NCBI GenBank assembly: GCA_001310455.1
Contig: BAXG01000006.1
Coordinates: 62,001 to 126,000 of the forward strand
Reading direction: 5' to 3'
Source: Photobacterium sp. JCM 19050
GTDB lineage: Bacteria > Pseudomonadota > Gammaproteobacteria > Enterobacterales > Vibrionaceae
Length of the DNA: 64,000 nt
Both the position numbers and the translations under genes were made by a program. Every line of letters begins with the position of its first letter. Position 1 is the first letter of the stretch. The notes beneath the pieces were generated by a model. That model did not search any database. It was given only the letters and a program-made list of their open reading frames with translations, and was not told the origin of the DNA. Shown here in pieces: positions 21,573-32,017 of the stretch.

Positions 21573-21591
21573 CTGCCCACGGTGTGGGCAG
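21573..21591 (-). promoter_or_regulatory. Intercistronic hairpin between choX and choW
   Basis: CTGCCCAC (21573-21580) pairs with GTGGGCAG (21584-21591) around a three-base loop. It sits just after choX. Such stems after binding-protein genes often stabilise the upstream message so that the binding protein is made in excess over the permease. Confidence 0.45.
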
Positions 21592-21601
21592 TCCCGAAAG
21601 C

Positions 21602-22560
21602 TTAGATATTCAGATAGGATTTAACGGCCGGGAGGCATCCTGCCCATCCAGGGTTTTTACACCTGACAGCCATTGATCAAGCACGGCCGGGTTGGCTTTC
21701 AGCCAGGCTTTTGCCGCTGCATCTGGCTTCTGACCCTGGTTAAGAATGGCGTCCATCACCTCGTTTTCCATTTTCAGGCTGAATTCGAGGTTTTTCAGGA
21801 GTTGACCAACATTTGGGCAGTCTGCCGCGTAGTTCTGGCGCACGTTGGTGTAGACGCTGGCACCGCCATAGTTGGGGCCAAAGTAGTCATCACCGCCGTC
21901 AAGGTATTCGATTTCAAAGTTGCTGTTCATTGGGTGAGGAGCCCAACCTAGGAAAACAATCCAGTTGTCACGGCGTACTGCACGTTTTACCTGTGACATC
22001 ATGCCGGCTTCGCTGGACTCAACGAGGTTGAAGCCTTTCAGGCCGAACGCATTTTTGTCGATCATGTCCTGGATCAGACGGTTGCCGTCGTTACCCGGCT
22101 CAATCCCATAAATACGGTCTTTGAATTCATCTGCGTACTTGGCGATATCTGCAAAGGTCTTTACGCCGCCATCGAAGGCATATTTTGGTACGGCCAGGGT
22201 ATATTTAGCGCCTTCCAGGTTTGCGCGAACCGTTTCAACGGTACCGGCGTCACGGTATTTCGCGATATCGGCTTCCATGGTCGGCATCCAGTTGCCAAGG
22301 AAAACATCAACATCGCCGTTCGCCAGCGAGGTGTAGGTTACAGGGACAGAGAGTAACTGGGTGTTGGTCTGGTAACCCATACCTTGAAGTACTTCACTGG
22401 TTACTGCTGTGGTGGCAGTGATGTCGGTCCAGCCTACATCTGAGAACTTTACAGTTTCACATTGGTTGGCCATCGCCGAAGCGGAGGCCAGACTGGCGGT
22501 CAAGATCAGGGACGCAGTGGCCAGACTGTTGGTTTTCTTAAGGTTTTGTACCTTATCCAT
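21602..22560 (-). CDS. choX: Periplasmic choline-binding protein (frameshift near C-terminus)
   Basis: The roughly 319-residue OpuAC-like binding protein has a signal peptide ending near SAMA-N. Family stretches include FSDVGWTDITATTA, VDVFLGNWMPTM and FLGWAPHPMN, which supply the aromatic residues that cage the trimethylammonium group in ChoX/ProX proteins. The frame as read ends in an aberrant DASRPLNPI. One base lost near 21628 (CCGGCC context) separates it from AVKSYLNI and a stop at 21602. A good ribosome-binding site (AGGAAGAGG) precedes the ATG. It captures choline for ChoWV. Confidence 0.88.
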
Positions 22561-22667
22561 GTCAGGTTCCTCTTCCTTTTTTGTTTGCCTGCTAGGCAGT
22601 GAACCGGTTTCCCGGTTGTTACGCGGTACGCCGTCACTGGCATACCGCTTACGAATGTTCGGGGTGT

Positions 22668-24380
22668 TTACGCTGTTTTTGTCTCTCCGGCTTCCGGCAG
22701 ATTTGGCGAATGTCCCTGGCGCTGGCGGGTTTGCCAGTGCTCATCCAGCCAGACGTCTGCGTTTGAAGCAGGAAGCGGCTGTTTGCCGAGGATTAAGTCT
22801 GCTGCTTTCTCACCTACCATAATCGTTGGCCCATTCAGGTTGCCATTGGGGATGGTCGGGAATATTGAAGAATCAACCACGCGCAATGATTCAATCCCGC
22901 GTACCCGGCATTGGCTGTCGAGTACCGCCATGGGGTCGTTGTCTGCCCCCATTTTGCAGGTGCAGGAAGGGTGATAGCGCTTTCGACGTTTTCACGAACC
23001 CACTGGTCAATTTGTTCGTCAGACTGAACGAGAGGGCCGGGTTGGATTTCACCGTCGCGGTATTGCGCCATCGCCGGTTGCTCAAGGATTTCACGGGTCA
23101 GGCGGATACAGTCGCGCCAGTCCTGTTTGTCCTGCTCAGTGCTGATGTAGTTAAATTGGATACCTGGCTTGGCCTTAGGATCGGCGGAGGTAATCCAGAC
23201 TTTTCCGCGGCTCTCCGGTTTGTTCGGGCCAACGTGCACCTGGAAACCGTGGCCTTTAAATGCAGCCTGACCGTCGTATCGCATTGCGGCAGGCAGAAAG
23301 TGGTACTGAATGTTTGGCCATTTCAATCCGGCGCGGGAGCGGATAAAGGCGCAGGATTCAAAATGGTTGGTCGCGCCAAGCCCGTCTTTAAACAGGATCC
23401 AGCGCGTACCGATCAGCCCCTTGCTGATAAGGCCAAGTTTGCCGTTCAGGGTGATGGGTTGCTTGCAGTGATACTGGAAGTAGACTTCCAGGTGATCCTG
23501 AAGGTTTTCACCGACGCCGGGCAGGTTATGGACAACAGGCACTCCGGCGTTTTCCAGCACGTCAGCCGGGCCAATGCCGGAGAGTTGCAGAAGTTGAGGT
23601 GAACCGATAGAGCCGGCACACAGCACAATTTCTGTTGAGGCAGTCGTTTTTTGAATCTTTCCATTCACCTCGAATTCAATACCGACAGCCTTTTTGCCCT
23701 CCAACAGAACCTTGCGTGTCAGGACGCCGGTTTTCAGGGTCAGGTTGGGGCGTTTCATGGCGCGGCGAAGGTAGGCATTGGATGTTGAGGCTCGAACGCC
23801 TTTATCTACCGTCATATGCATGGGGCCAAAGCCTTCCTGACGGTAGCCGTTATAATCCTGGGTTTCCGGGTAACCGGCCTGCTTTCCGGCATCGATAAAT
23901 GCCTGGTACAGGGGGTTCAGTTCCATGTGGTTGCCGTTGCAGGTGCCTACCGGGCCGTTTCCGCCACGGTATTCATCTTCCCCGCCTTCCCAGGTTTCTG
24001 CGCGCTTGAAGTAGCAGGCAGTTGGCATAGCCCCAACCGGTTGCGCCATGTTCTTCCCATTCATCAAAGTCACAGGCGTGGCCTCGAACGTAAACCATCC
24101 CGTTGATGGATGAGCTTCCACCCATCACTTTGCCGCGAGGGCAATGCAGTTTACGGTTATCGAGGCCTTCTTCCTCAACGGTTTCAAACTGCCACGCATA
24201 CTTTTCGGTATTCATGGGGTAAGAAAGGGCAGTTGGCATCTGGATAAAGATGCTGCGGTCTGTTCCGCCGGCTTCCAATAACAGCACGTTGTGTTGCCCG
24301 CTCTCGGTAAGGCGATCTGCAATTACGCAGCCTGCTGAACCGGCACCGACAACAATGTAATCAAATTGCAATTCCTTCAC
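22668..24380 (-). CDS. betA: Choline dehydrogenase (two frameshifts)
   Basis: This FAD-dependent GMC oxidoreductase oxidises choline to betaine aldehyde at the inner membrane and feeds the respiratory chain. The N-terminus shows the dinucleotide-binding [13 protein letters not shown] and [21 protein letters not shown] is a GMC signature, and the C-terminal active-site region reads [10 protein letters not shown] after frame repair. Breaks lie near 24013 (NCLPYFKRAE, two C lost) and 22976 (ESAYHPSC, GCC to GC). Restored length is about 570 residues, normal for BetA. It lies between betB and choX in the operon. Confidence 0.9.
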
Positions 24381-24460
24381 CTTGGTATCCTCTTCCTGTG
24401 TTGCTCTGGTGAATGTCCTTTTCTCTTGGCGTTTTCGCTTTTATAAGCTCAGCAAAGGAA

Positions 24461-25917
24461 TCAGTACGGGCTTTCCAAATCACCCAACTCAATGTAGACA
24501 CTCTTGGTCTGGGTGTAGTGATTCAGCGTTTCAATACCGTTTTCACGCCCGATACCGGACTGTTTGTATCCACCGACCGGCATTTCGGCAGGGAGGCACC
24601 CCAGGTGTTGATCCAGCAAATACCGGCTTCCATGCGGGCAATAACCCGGTGTGCGCGGGAAAGGTTGGTGGTGAAAAGGCCAGCGGCAAGGCCGAAGGTG
24701 GTGTTGTTGGCGCGAGCGATAACGCTTTCTTCATCGGAAAATTTCAGTACAGACATTACCGGGCCGAAGATCTCCTCGGTGACATTTGGCATGTCATCGG
24801 TGCAGTCAGCAAAAACGGTGGGCTGAACGAAATTGCCTTTGTCCAGGCCGTTTTCGGTGACTCGTTCCCCGCCACAAACCAGGCGTGCGCCGGCATCTTT
24901 GGCCTGCTGAATATACTCAAGCACTTTTTCCATATGCGCGGCGGAAATAAGAGCGCCAATCTGAGTGGCCCGATCGGTAGGGTCGCCGATAACCAGCTTT
25001 TCTGTACGAGCCTTTAGGCGGCAGAGGAACTCGTCGTAAAGGCTTTCATGAACAAAGACTCGGGTGCCGTTGGTACAGACTTCGCCCTGGGTATAGAAGT
25101 TAGCCAACATCGCGCCGCTGACGGCGTTGTCGAGGTCAGCATCTTCGAACACAATCAGTGGTGACTTTCCACCCAGTTCCATGGTGACTTCTTTAAGAGA
25201 ACCGGCTGCGTCGGCCATCACCTTCTTGCCGGTACCGCACTCACCGGTGAAGGAAACCTTGGCGATGTCGGGATGGCGGGAGAGCATCTGTCCTACGCGA
25301 TAGTCACCTTGGACGACATTGAAAACGCCGTCAGGTAAACCGGCTTCGGTAAAGATTTCCGCCAGCTTCAGCGCAGTAAGCGGGGTTTCTTCAGAAGGCT
25401 TGAAGATGAGGCAGTTTCCGGCTGCGAGGGCCGGGCCGGATTTCCACATGGCGATTTGTACCGGGTAATTCCAAGCACCAATACCGGCGCAAATACCTAA
25501 CGGCTCGCGGCGCGTGTAGAAGAATTGGTTTTGGCCCAGAACCTGCTGCTCGCCATGAAGGGAAGCGGCGAGTCCCGCGTAGTATTCAATGACATCGGCA
25601 CCGGTAACAATGTCCACGCAGTCGGCTTCCTGAATCGGTTTCCCTGTATCGAGCACTTCGAGCATTGCCAGCTCATCATTTCGCTCCCGAAGAATCGCTA
25701 CGGCACGGTGGAGGATGCGGCCACGTTCGGTGCCGGTCATTGCTGACCATACCTTGAAACCTTCCTTTGCAGATGCCACGGCAGCATCGACGTCGGCTTG
25801 TGATGCCTGCTGGATATTGGCGATGACTTCGCCGGTTGCCGGATTCCGGGTTTCGAATGTTTCACCGGAAGTGGCCTGATGATACTGTCCGTGAATATAG
25901 AGTTTCTGCGTTTCCAT
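24461..25917 (-). CDS. betB: Betaine aldehyde dehydrogenase (frameshift near C-terminus)
   Basis: This NAD(P)-dependent ALDH oxidises betaine aldehyde to glycine betaine. Motifs visible are the nucleotide-site [14 protein letters not shown], the catalytic-glutamate stretch [17 protein letters not shown] and the catalytic cysteine in [16 protein letters not shown]. The translation start [10 protein letters not shown] (25917) matches the family; longer upstream reading is not needed. One C lost near 24593 breaks [16 protein letters not shown]; the correct frame then continues to [11 protein letters not shown] and a stop at 24461. Restored length is about 486 residues. It is the second gene of the operon, directly after betI. 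Confidence 0.92.
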
Positions 25918-25934
25918 TTGGCTAAAACCTTCAA

Positions 25935-26548
25935 TTAATGTTTGGTCGTAGTTGTCCCGCACTCTGCTGAGGCGAGTTGTTTGTCGAGATAGTCCTGGAT
26001 GACACTGACAGCAACATCTGCTTTGATCCCTTCCGGTTGAGTGCGCCGCGCAGCCAAATGCCATCAACAAGTGCGGCTATACCTTGTGCAACAAACTCGG
26101 CGTGTTTGGCAGGAAGCAACTTCTTCAATTCGATTTTCAGGTGTGTCAGCAATCGCAGTTCGTTCACGCGCTGCAGACGAAAAAGCATGGGGTCATGCAT
26201 GGCTAGGGACCAGAACGCCAGCCAGGTTTTTACGACTTTGCTGTTAACCTGACGGGAGTCGAAATTACCGCCCACTATTGCCATTACCCGGCCTTTCACA
26301 TCCTCTTGCGGAATGACGCTTAACCGCTCTTGGACACCTTCCGAAAGTTGCCTTAATACCGAACGCATGGTTTCTTCGAGCAGGCCATGCTTGCCGCCAA
26401 AGTAATGGTTGATGATGCCTGGGGACACGCCGGCCTTGCGGCTAATCAACGCCACGCTGGCAGCAGCAAGGCCAACATCGTCGATAACGGCCATGGTGGC
26501 GTCGACAAGTTGGGGCTTTCTGATTTCCGGCATTCCTAGCTTCGGCAT
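25935..26548 (-). CDS. betI: TetR-family repressor of betaine synthesis (frameshift near C-terminus)
   Basis: The roughly 204-residue protein has an N-terminal TetR helix-turn-helix ([30 protein letters not shown]) and the BetI-type ligand domain ([24 protein letters not shown]). It represses the bet operon until choline binds. One base missing near 26034 (AACCCGG to AACCGG) shifts the end; the repaired frame reads [21 protein letters not shown] and stops at 25935. GAGGTGAT precedes the ATG, and a perfect operator palindrome lies just upstream, so it autoregulates. Confidence 0.9.
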
Positions 26549-26562
26549 TCATCACCTCTTTT

Positions 26563-26582
26563 TTAATTGAACGTTCAATTAA
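26563..26582. promoter_or_regulatory. BetI operator palindrome
   Basis: A perfect 20-bp palindrome with half-site TTAATTGAAC and its mirror GTTCAATTAA lies 15-34 bases upstream of the betI start. Its core ATTGAACGTTCAAT matches the operator type bound by BetI proteins. It is the only such palindrome noticed in the window and would control the whole bet-cho operon. Confidence 0.8.
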
Positions 26583-27658
26583 AAATATAACCAAATTGTT
26601 GCACCTATGTCAAAAATGTAGAGCTAAACACGTTGCCTTTCTGTTGGTGATATTTCTAAGTTTATGAATATAAAAGATTTAAATTGTGCATCGCTGTCAT
26701 TTTCGTGCTTCAGAATGCCAGTAATGGTTAGAGTGCTAAATAAAATTGCTTAACCTATGTTTAACAATGCTTTTCAGGCTACGCGATGCAGACGTGCAAT
26801 GGCATGCTGTTTTACGACTGGAAGCGTTCAAAAATCGTCACCATTTTGTTTGATCTATTCAGACGCTTTGTTTGGGGAATTTAGGAAAGACACAACAGAA
26901 AAAAGGCGGGTGACACTTTGATATCTTTATTTTGTGATCAAAGGTAATCATCCCGAATACAAAGTACAAGAAAATGTGGCGTTAACTTTTTATGTGATAA
27001 TTGAACTTTCATCAATGAAGCAACAGAACTGAATAAGCGGTTAAGATGCATAGGAAATACCCGGTTTTTAGTTAATCTCACCTCAATGTTTTGATGAATA
27101 AATTGTCGAAACCAATAAATATTAATTAACTCAGGGTGTTGGGTGATCCGGATTTTCAGTCTCTCATTTATTTCAGTTCTGTTGCCATTCTCGTTTGTAT
27201 AACACTTCTCTCGCCTGTTGCTCTGTTATCTTCCGGAATTAGGACGTATTTATCTTATGAATTTCATTCTTCCGGTAACCATTTTTTACTGTGAGATGGC
27301 GGAAGTTGAAAGAGAAACGCGGCCTGTGATGATTTCCGCAAACTCATCATTATTTTCATTTGAAGAGCTAGCGAGAGTCCATTTGTTCTTTTCCAACTCA
27401 ATATTTATCTGATCTTCTCTGTCCCTTATTTGCCTTTCCGGTCTTTCTTCTACCCGTGGTGCCACCGTCACAGGATCGTAAGTGCAATAAACCAACCTTT
27501 CATACAACAGGAGCATGTTCGCCTGCCGGAGTGCAGGACTTTACCTCTGAGCGAGCCGGTGGAATCACCGCTTGAGGTCAAGGTGTGTTTTCAGAGCGTT
27601 GACCATTTTTCGAAACACACCCAGGGAAAAAATAAATACAAGTCTGACTGGAGGTTTT
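26583..27658. other. 1.1-kb AT-rich gap between betI and nhaC
   Basis: No gene is supported. The longest plus-strand open frame (27218-27412) has no recognisable similarity and no good ribosome-binding site. The left part must contain the bet promoter, reading leftward, and the right part the nhaC promoter and leader. I see no repeats or known RNA motif, though a gap this long could hide a small RNA. Confidence 0.4.
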
Positions 27659-29084
27659 ATGAGAACGGATATTCCACCCAATGCACGGGCTCCGCATTTG
27701 TGGGAGGCGGTAATGTCGTTGCTTTCCCTTGTTGTGGGAATCAGTATTTCTATCGTGCTGTACGGGTTAGATCCGCAGGTACCGATGTTACTTGGGGTGT
27801 TTGTCGCCAGTATCGTTGCGCTGAGGTGCGGCTTTAGCTGGAAGGATGTGCAAAACGGGATGGTGCAGGGGATTTCCAATGCCTTACCGGCAATGATTAT
27901 CCTGATGTTGGTCGGCACGCTGATTGGGGTGTGGATACTGGCCGGGGTCGTCCCAACGTTGATTTACTACGGTTTGAAGTTACTGGCCCCCGAAGTGTTT
28001 TTGCCGGTAACGGTGATAATCTGCGCTATCACATCGCTGGCGACCGGAACCAGTTGGGGGACAACCGGTACTATTGGTGTTGCCTGATGGGCGTCGGCGG
28101 AGGGCTGGGTTTTCCGCTGCCGTTGGTCGCTGGGGCCGTGCTGTCCGGGGCATATTTTGGCGACAAGATGTCACCATTGTCTGACACAACCAACCTGGCA
28201 CCCGCGATGGCCGGGACTGACCTTTTTACCCATATTCGCCATATGCCTATACAACGGGTGTGACCATTACGCTGACGCTGATTATCGAAACAGTTATTGG
28301 CCTGCGGTACAGCGACACAGGCAGTGACCTTGAACGTATCGAATCCATCCTGACAACGCTGGAAAATACCTTTGTGATCAGCCCTGTTCTTTTCCTGCCG
28401 CTTGTTTTGGTGCTGGTGGTTTCGTACAAGAAAATGCCAGCTATTCCGGGAATTGCCCTTGGGGTAATTGCCGGTGCTATTTGTGCAGCGTTAATGCAGG
28501 GGGCGAATTACGATGCCATTGCCCATGTGGCATTTGGTGGCTATGGGGCAGAAACCGGGTTCGAAGATGTAGACTCCCTGCTGTCACGCGGAGGGCTGGA
28601 TTCCATGATGTACACCATCAGTATCATCATTGTGGCGATGATGTTCGGCGGGGTGATGGAGCGGACCAACCAGCTCAAGGTGATCGCAGACCGGATTCTC
28701 GCAGCCGCGAAGTCGACCGGTTCACTGATTGTCTCAACAGTGCTGACATCGATTGGCGCTAACCTGATTCTCTGTGACCAGTATATGGCGATTGTGATGG
28801 GAGCAAGGACGTATGCGCAGGCCTACGAGGAAAGAGGGCTGGCACCTGAAAACCTCTCACGAGCTGTGGAAGATTCGGCAACTGTTACAGCTAACCTGGT
28901 GCCGTGGAATTCAGGTGGTGCTTACCAGGCGGCAACTCTTGGTGTGGCGACCATTGCCTATCTGCCGTTCAACTTCTTCTGCTGGATGTCGCCCATTGTC
29001 ACCATCATTTTTGGCCTGATGGGTTGGACAATTTGGAAGCGTGAGCCGGAGAAAGAGAAAGAAGCAGAACTTCAGGAAAGCTGA
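27659..29084 (+). CDS. nhaC: NhaC-type Na+/H+ antiporter (two frameshifts)
   Basis: This inner-membrane antiporter has about 11-12 helices. Signature stretches are [13 protein letters not shown] followed, after repair, by [19 protein letters not shown] and [16 protein letters not shown], which are diagnostic of NhaC. The start ATG 27659 has GGAGG upstream. Breaks lie near 28085 (GCCCTG to GCCTG) and 28245 (ATGGCC to ATGCC). Restored length is about 475 residues. It probably exports Na+ in exchange for protons; related proteins can exchange organic anions instead. It is followed by a strong terminator, so it is monocistronic. Confidence 0.85.
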
Positions 29085-29090
29085 TAAAAA

Positions 29091-29118
29091 AGAGCGGTAC
29101 TGTCGAGTACCGCTCTTT
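29091..29118. terminator. Intrinsic terminator after nhaC
   Basis: AGAGCGGTACT (29091-29101) pairs perfectly with AGTACCGCTCT (29106-29116) around a GTCG loop, with T residues after it and an A-run before it. It can serve both nhaC and the convergent aldo/keto reductase gene. Confidence 0.9.
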
Positions 29119-29145
29119 CGCGAGAAAACCGCTGTTTAAGGACGG

Positions 29146-30159
29146 CTAGCTCCTGTCTTTTTCAGAGTCAATCGAAGCCATCAGGGCTGCATTGTAACGG
29201 TTACCAACTACGGACTCTTCATTGATCATCTGGTTTAGCAACTCGACGGTATCCGGCGTAAGTTTGAGGTTCGCAGCCCCGGCATTTTCTTTCATGTAGT
29301 CAATATGTTTGGTGCCGGGGATAGGTATCAGGGTTTGATTTCCAGCTTTGTTTTGCTGAGCCAACAACCACGCTATCGCCAATTGGGCCATGGTGCAGTT
29401 CAGGTCCCGGGCCAGCTTGGAAAACGGGATTAACAACTTACTGTTTTGGGCGAAGGCTTCCGGTTCAAAGCGTGGTGATGCGTTGCTGGTGCGGATATCG
29501 GTACTGGGAAGGTGAGTGAGGTCGATTGCCTTGCCGGTCAGGAACTGCCGGCCAAGTGGTGAAAATGGGACAAACGCTACGCCCAGGGATTCACAGGTAT
29601 CCAGCATTTTCGTTTCCGGAGTGCGTGACCAGAGCGAATATTCAGACTGAACCGCGCCGATGCGGTGTACCTTATGAGCGCGTATCAGGGTATCACTGGA
29701 AATTTCAGACAGCCCGATTTCCCGGACTTTCCCGTCTTCCACCAACCTGCCTAATGCCCCAACACTTTCCTCAACGGGGACATTGCTGTCGAGCCGGTGT
29801 AAATAATAGAGATCGATAACGTCGGTCTGCAGACGTTTTAAGCTCGCTTCGCACTGGCGGCGGATTGTTTCTGGCCGACCGTCGATGGTACTTTTCCCAT
29901 TCTCATCACGAAATAATCCGCATTTGCTGGCAAGCACATACTCGTTGCGACGGGTTTTCAGTGCGTTCCCAATCAGGGTTTCATTGTGACCGCCTCCGTA
30001 CACAGTTGCGGTGTCCAGAAATCGGTAGCCGATATCGAGTGCTTCATTGAGAAGGCGGGTGGAAGTTTTGTCATCGCCTCTTCCATATCCTCCGGACATG
30101 TTCATACAGCCCAGACCGATTGGGGAAACCTCGAGTGTTCCGATTTTGCGTGATTCCAT
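29146..30159 (-). CDS. Aldo/keto reductase
   Basis: The 337-residue NADPH-dependent reductase has a TIM-barrel fold. The catalytic tetrad is visible as Asp and Tyr in FLDTATVYGGG, Lys in VLASKCG and His in LYYLHRLD. The cofactor-side IPIPGTKHIDYMKEN is near the C-terminus. It resembles the broad AKR group that includes YajO/YghZ-like and plant pyridoxal reductase-like enzymes; the substrate cannot be told from sequence. The gene is alone on its strand between the nhaC terminator and the AlaX-like gene. Confidence 0.85.
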   Translation of the reverse strand: MESRKIGTLEVSPIGLGCMNMSGGYGRGDDKTSTRLLNEALDIGYRFLDTATVYGGGHNETLIGNALKTRRNEYVLASKCGLFRDENGKSTIDGRPETIRRQCEASLKRLQTDVIDLYYLHRLDSNVPVEESVGALGRLVEDGKVREIGLSEISSDTLIRAHKVHRIGAVQSEYSLWSRTPETKMLDTCESLGVAFVPFSPLGRQFLTGKAIDLTHLPSTDIRTSNASPRFEPEAFAQNSKLLIPFSKLARDLNCTMAQLAIAWLLAQQNKAGNQTLIPIPGTKHIDYMKENAGAANLKLTPDTVELLNQMINEESVVGNRYNAALMASIDSEKDRS

Positions 30160-30286
30160 ATTTCCGCACTCTCTATTCGGGAGATTCAGACCTTATTATC
30201 TCAAATTTATCAGGGAGGTGTATTGAAGGGCGTCCCTGAGCCAATATTGATACAGCTCGGGACTGCCGAATGAGGAAGCAAAGTGT

Positions 30287-31177
30287 TTATCTTGCCGGGG
30301 TGGTCAGCGTAGTCATGACAACTTCCTGATCGCTGTTGGCGACCAGTTTAACCTTTAGGCTTCCGAGTTCTTTAAACGACTGGATATGCGTGCCACCGCA
30401 AGGGATTTCGATGTCCTGCCCGCCGGCTTTACTCTGCCAGTATCGAGAATCCGTCAGGGTGTCGCCTTTGCGCGCCATGTTTACGCCTTCACCGGCTGTC
30501 AGCCATTCTGCCAGGATTAAATTCACCTTCGTTTCAATGTCAGCCAGGTCTGCCACCATATCGGCACTGTTCAGTCCGCGCTTTCGCAGAGTTTTACCCA
30601 AGCGATAGCTGTCGATGCAGCGGTCCGCTTCAACGAAACTGGTTTGTTCGGCATAGCTGTGGAAATCGTAATGACCGAGAGGGTCGATACGGGATGCCTC
30701 TTTGCGCCAGTAACCTTCATGCAGAACTTTATTCAGCGCGAGTGCAGTAAGGTGCGCGCCGCTGTGGCCCCGGCTTAGTGCTTGTTGGTAATCCGCGTCA
30801 ACCAACAGCGAAACAGTGTCTCCGGTTTTGATATCAATGCCGGAATCTATCAGATGAACGACAACAAAGTGCCAGCCTTCTTCATCTCGCTTGACCGGGA
30901 TATCTTTACCGACGTGCAGTGTCCCGTCTGCCGTATTGAATGCGCCCGTGAGGCAGTCTTTCACATCCGCTGATTTCCCGTCAGCTGTCAGGGTGCCGCG
31001 ATCGGCGGGGTGATCTGGCCAGATATGGGACACCGGGTGAAATGGCGTGGTTTCGGTAACGACATAGATATCGCCATCCGGCGTTGGTTGAGCCAGTTGA
31101 ACCACGCTGTCGAGTTCGCATTGCCCTTGAGTGAAAGTAACCTTTGTCGGCGTAACTGCTGCCATGTTGCTGTCCAT
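30287..31177 (-). CDS. AlaX-like alanyl-tRNA editing hydrolase
   Basis: The 296-residue protein has the zinc site of the AlaRS editing domain: HSGAH in LSRGHSGAHLTA and CxxxH in IPCGGTHIQ. An N-terminal beta-barrel-like region carries FHPVSHIWPDHPADRG. Free-standing AlaX proteins remove serine or glycine wrongly attached to tRNA-Ala. The length fits the longer AlaX group. A second in-frame ATG four codons in (MAAVT) is possible as start. No operon partner. Confidence 0.75.
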   Translation of the reverse strand: MDSNMAAVTPTKVTFTQGQCELDSVVQLAQPTPDGDIYVVTETTPFHPVSHIWPDHPADRGTLTADGKSADVKDCLTGAFNTADGTLHVGKDIPVKRDEEGWHFVVVHLIDSGIDIKTGDTVSLLVDADYQQALSRGHSGAHLTALALNKVLHEGYWRKEASRIDPLGHYDFHSYAEQTSFVEADRCIDSYRLGKTLRKRGLNSADMVADLADIETKVNLILAEWLTAGEGVNMARKGDTLTDSRYWQSKAGGQDIEIPCGGTHIQSFKELGSLKVKLVANSDQEVVMTTLTTPAR

Positions 31178-31287
31178 ATCCGTTGCAAATTCAAAGGAGT
31201 GGATGATAGCAAATTTTGGCTGCGGGACTGGAATGAAAACAACAGCTGAACACTTGGAAGTTTTCCGTTAGCCGGAAACGACGACGG

Positions 31288-31810
31288 CTAACAGCCGCTG
31301 TCGACAAAAGTTATCGTAGGAGAACTTCCATCCGCTTCCAAATTCCACTTGTAGTTGAAATAGCAGTTTGTGGCTTGCACCTGCGCCAGAGTTGGTTCAG
31401 CAACGTTTAACTTTTGTGCCGGAGCTGCAATTACCTCATAGGTGGTGGTGCCGTGTATTCGGTATCGCCAGTCACTGGTGCTTAAACCCGCCGCTTTGAA
31501 AATTTCAGGAGGGGAGCTGTAAGACTCAGATGGCGCACCTGATGTTGTTGTGGCAGCAGCCCAGCTGGTAATTGCTGCCTGTGATGCCATCAATTGTTTC
31601 TGTTCCACTCGAGCCCTTAATCTGGGCGGCTGCATGAAAAAGTGTTGAGGCGGATTGCAAGGAGGCGACCGCACCTTTAAGCACTGCTTTGTGCGCGTCT
31701 GAACTGAAATTGAGGAATTTTGGTGCTGCGGTGACAGCTAAAATACCGAGGATGACAATAACAACAACAAGCTCTATTAACGTAAATCCGTTCTGAATAC
31801 GGGTTTTCAT
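31288..31810 (-). CDS. MshA-like type IV pilin (frameshifted)
   Basis: After a short leader (MKTRIQNG), the sequence FTLIELVVVIVILGILAV is a type IVa prepilin signal cleaved between G and F, with the conserved Glu5. Downstream, KFLNFSSDAHKAVLKGAV resembles MSHA major pilins. The frame shifts near 31578 by a net two missing (or one extra) base; the second frame continues to NCYFNYKWNLE and ends VDSGC, giving the two C-terminal cysteines that form the pilin D-region disulfide. ATG 31810 has GGAGA upstream. Unlike the main msh locus, no assembly genes are nearby, so it is an orphan pilin. Confidence 0.7.
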
Positions 31811-32017
31811 ATGCATACTTCTCCATTGCATTGAGTGACCGTTACATCTCATTTACATAATATAACAAAATGTAGATTTGCGAGACATTTCATAAAGTGA
31901 TGTATGCAAAATGTATTGGAGAGGTATGAAAACGAAGAACGACTTCAAATTTTGAGGTGGGGATGTGCAATATGCGCCTGTTATTAAACAGCGCAAAAAT
32001 TGAACGTTAAATAAGTG

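Noticed and set aside
27218-27412. 64-residue open frame in the betI-nhaC gap
   Set aside because: No similarity or ribosome-binding site; chance frame in AT-rich DNA.
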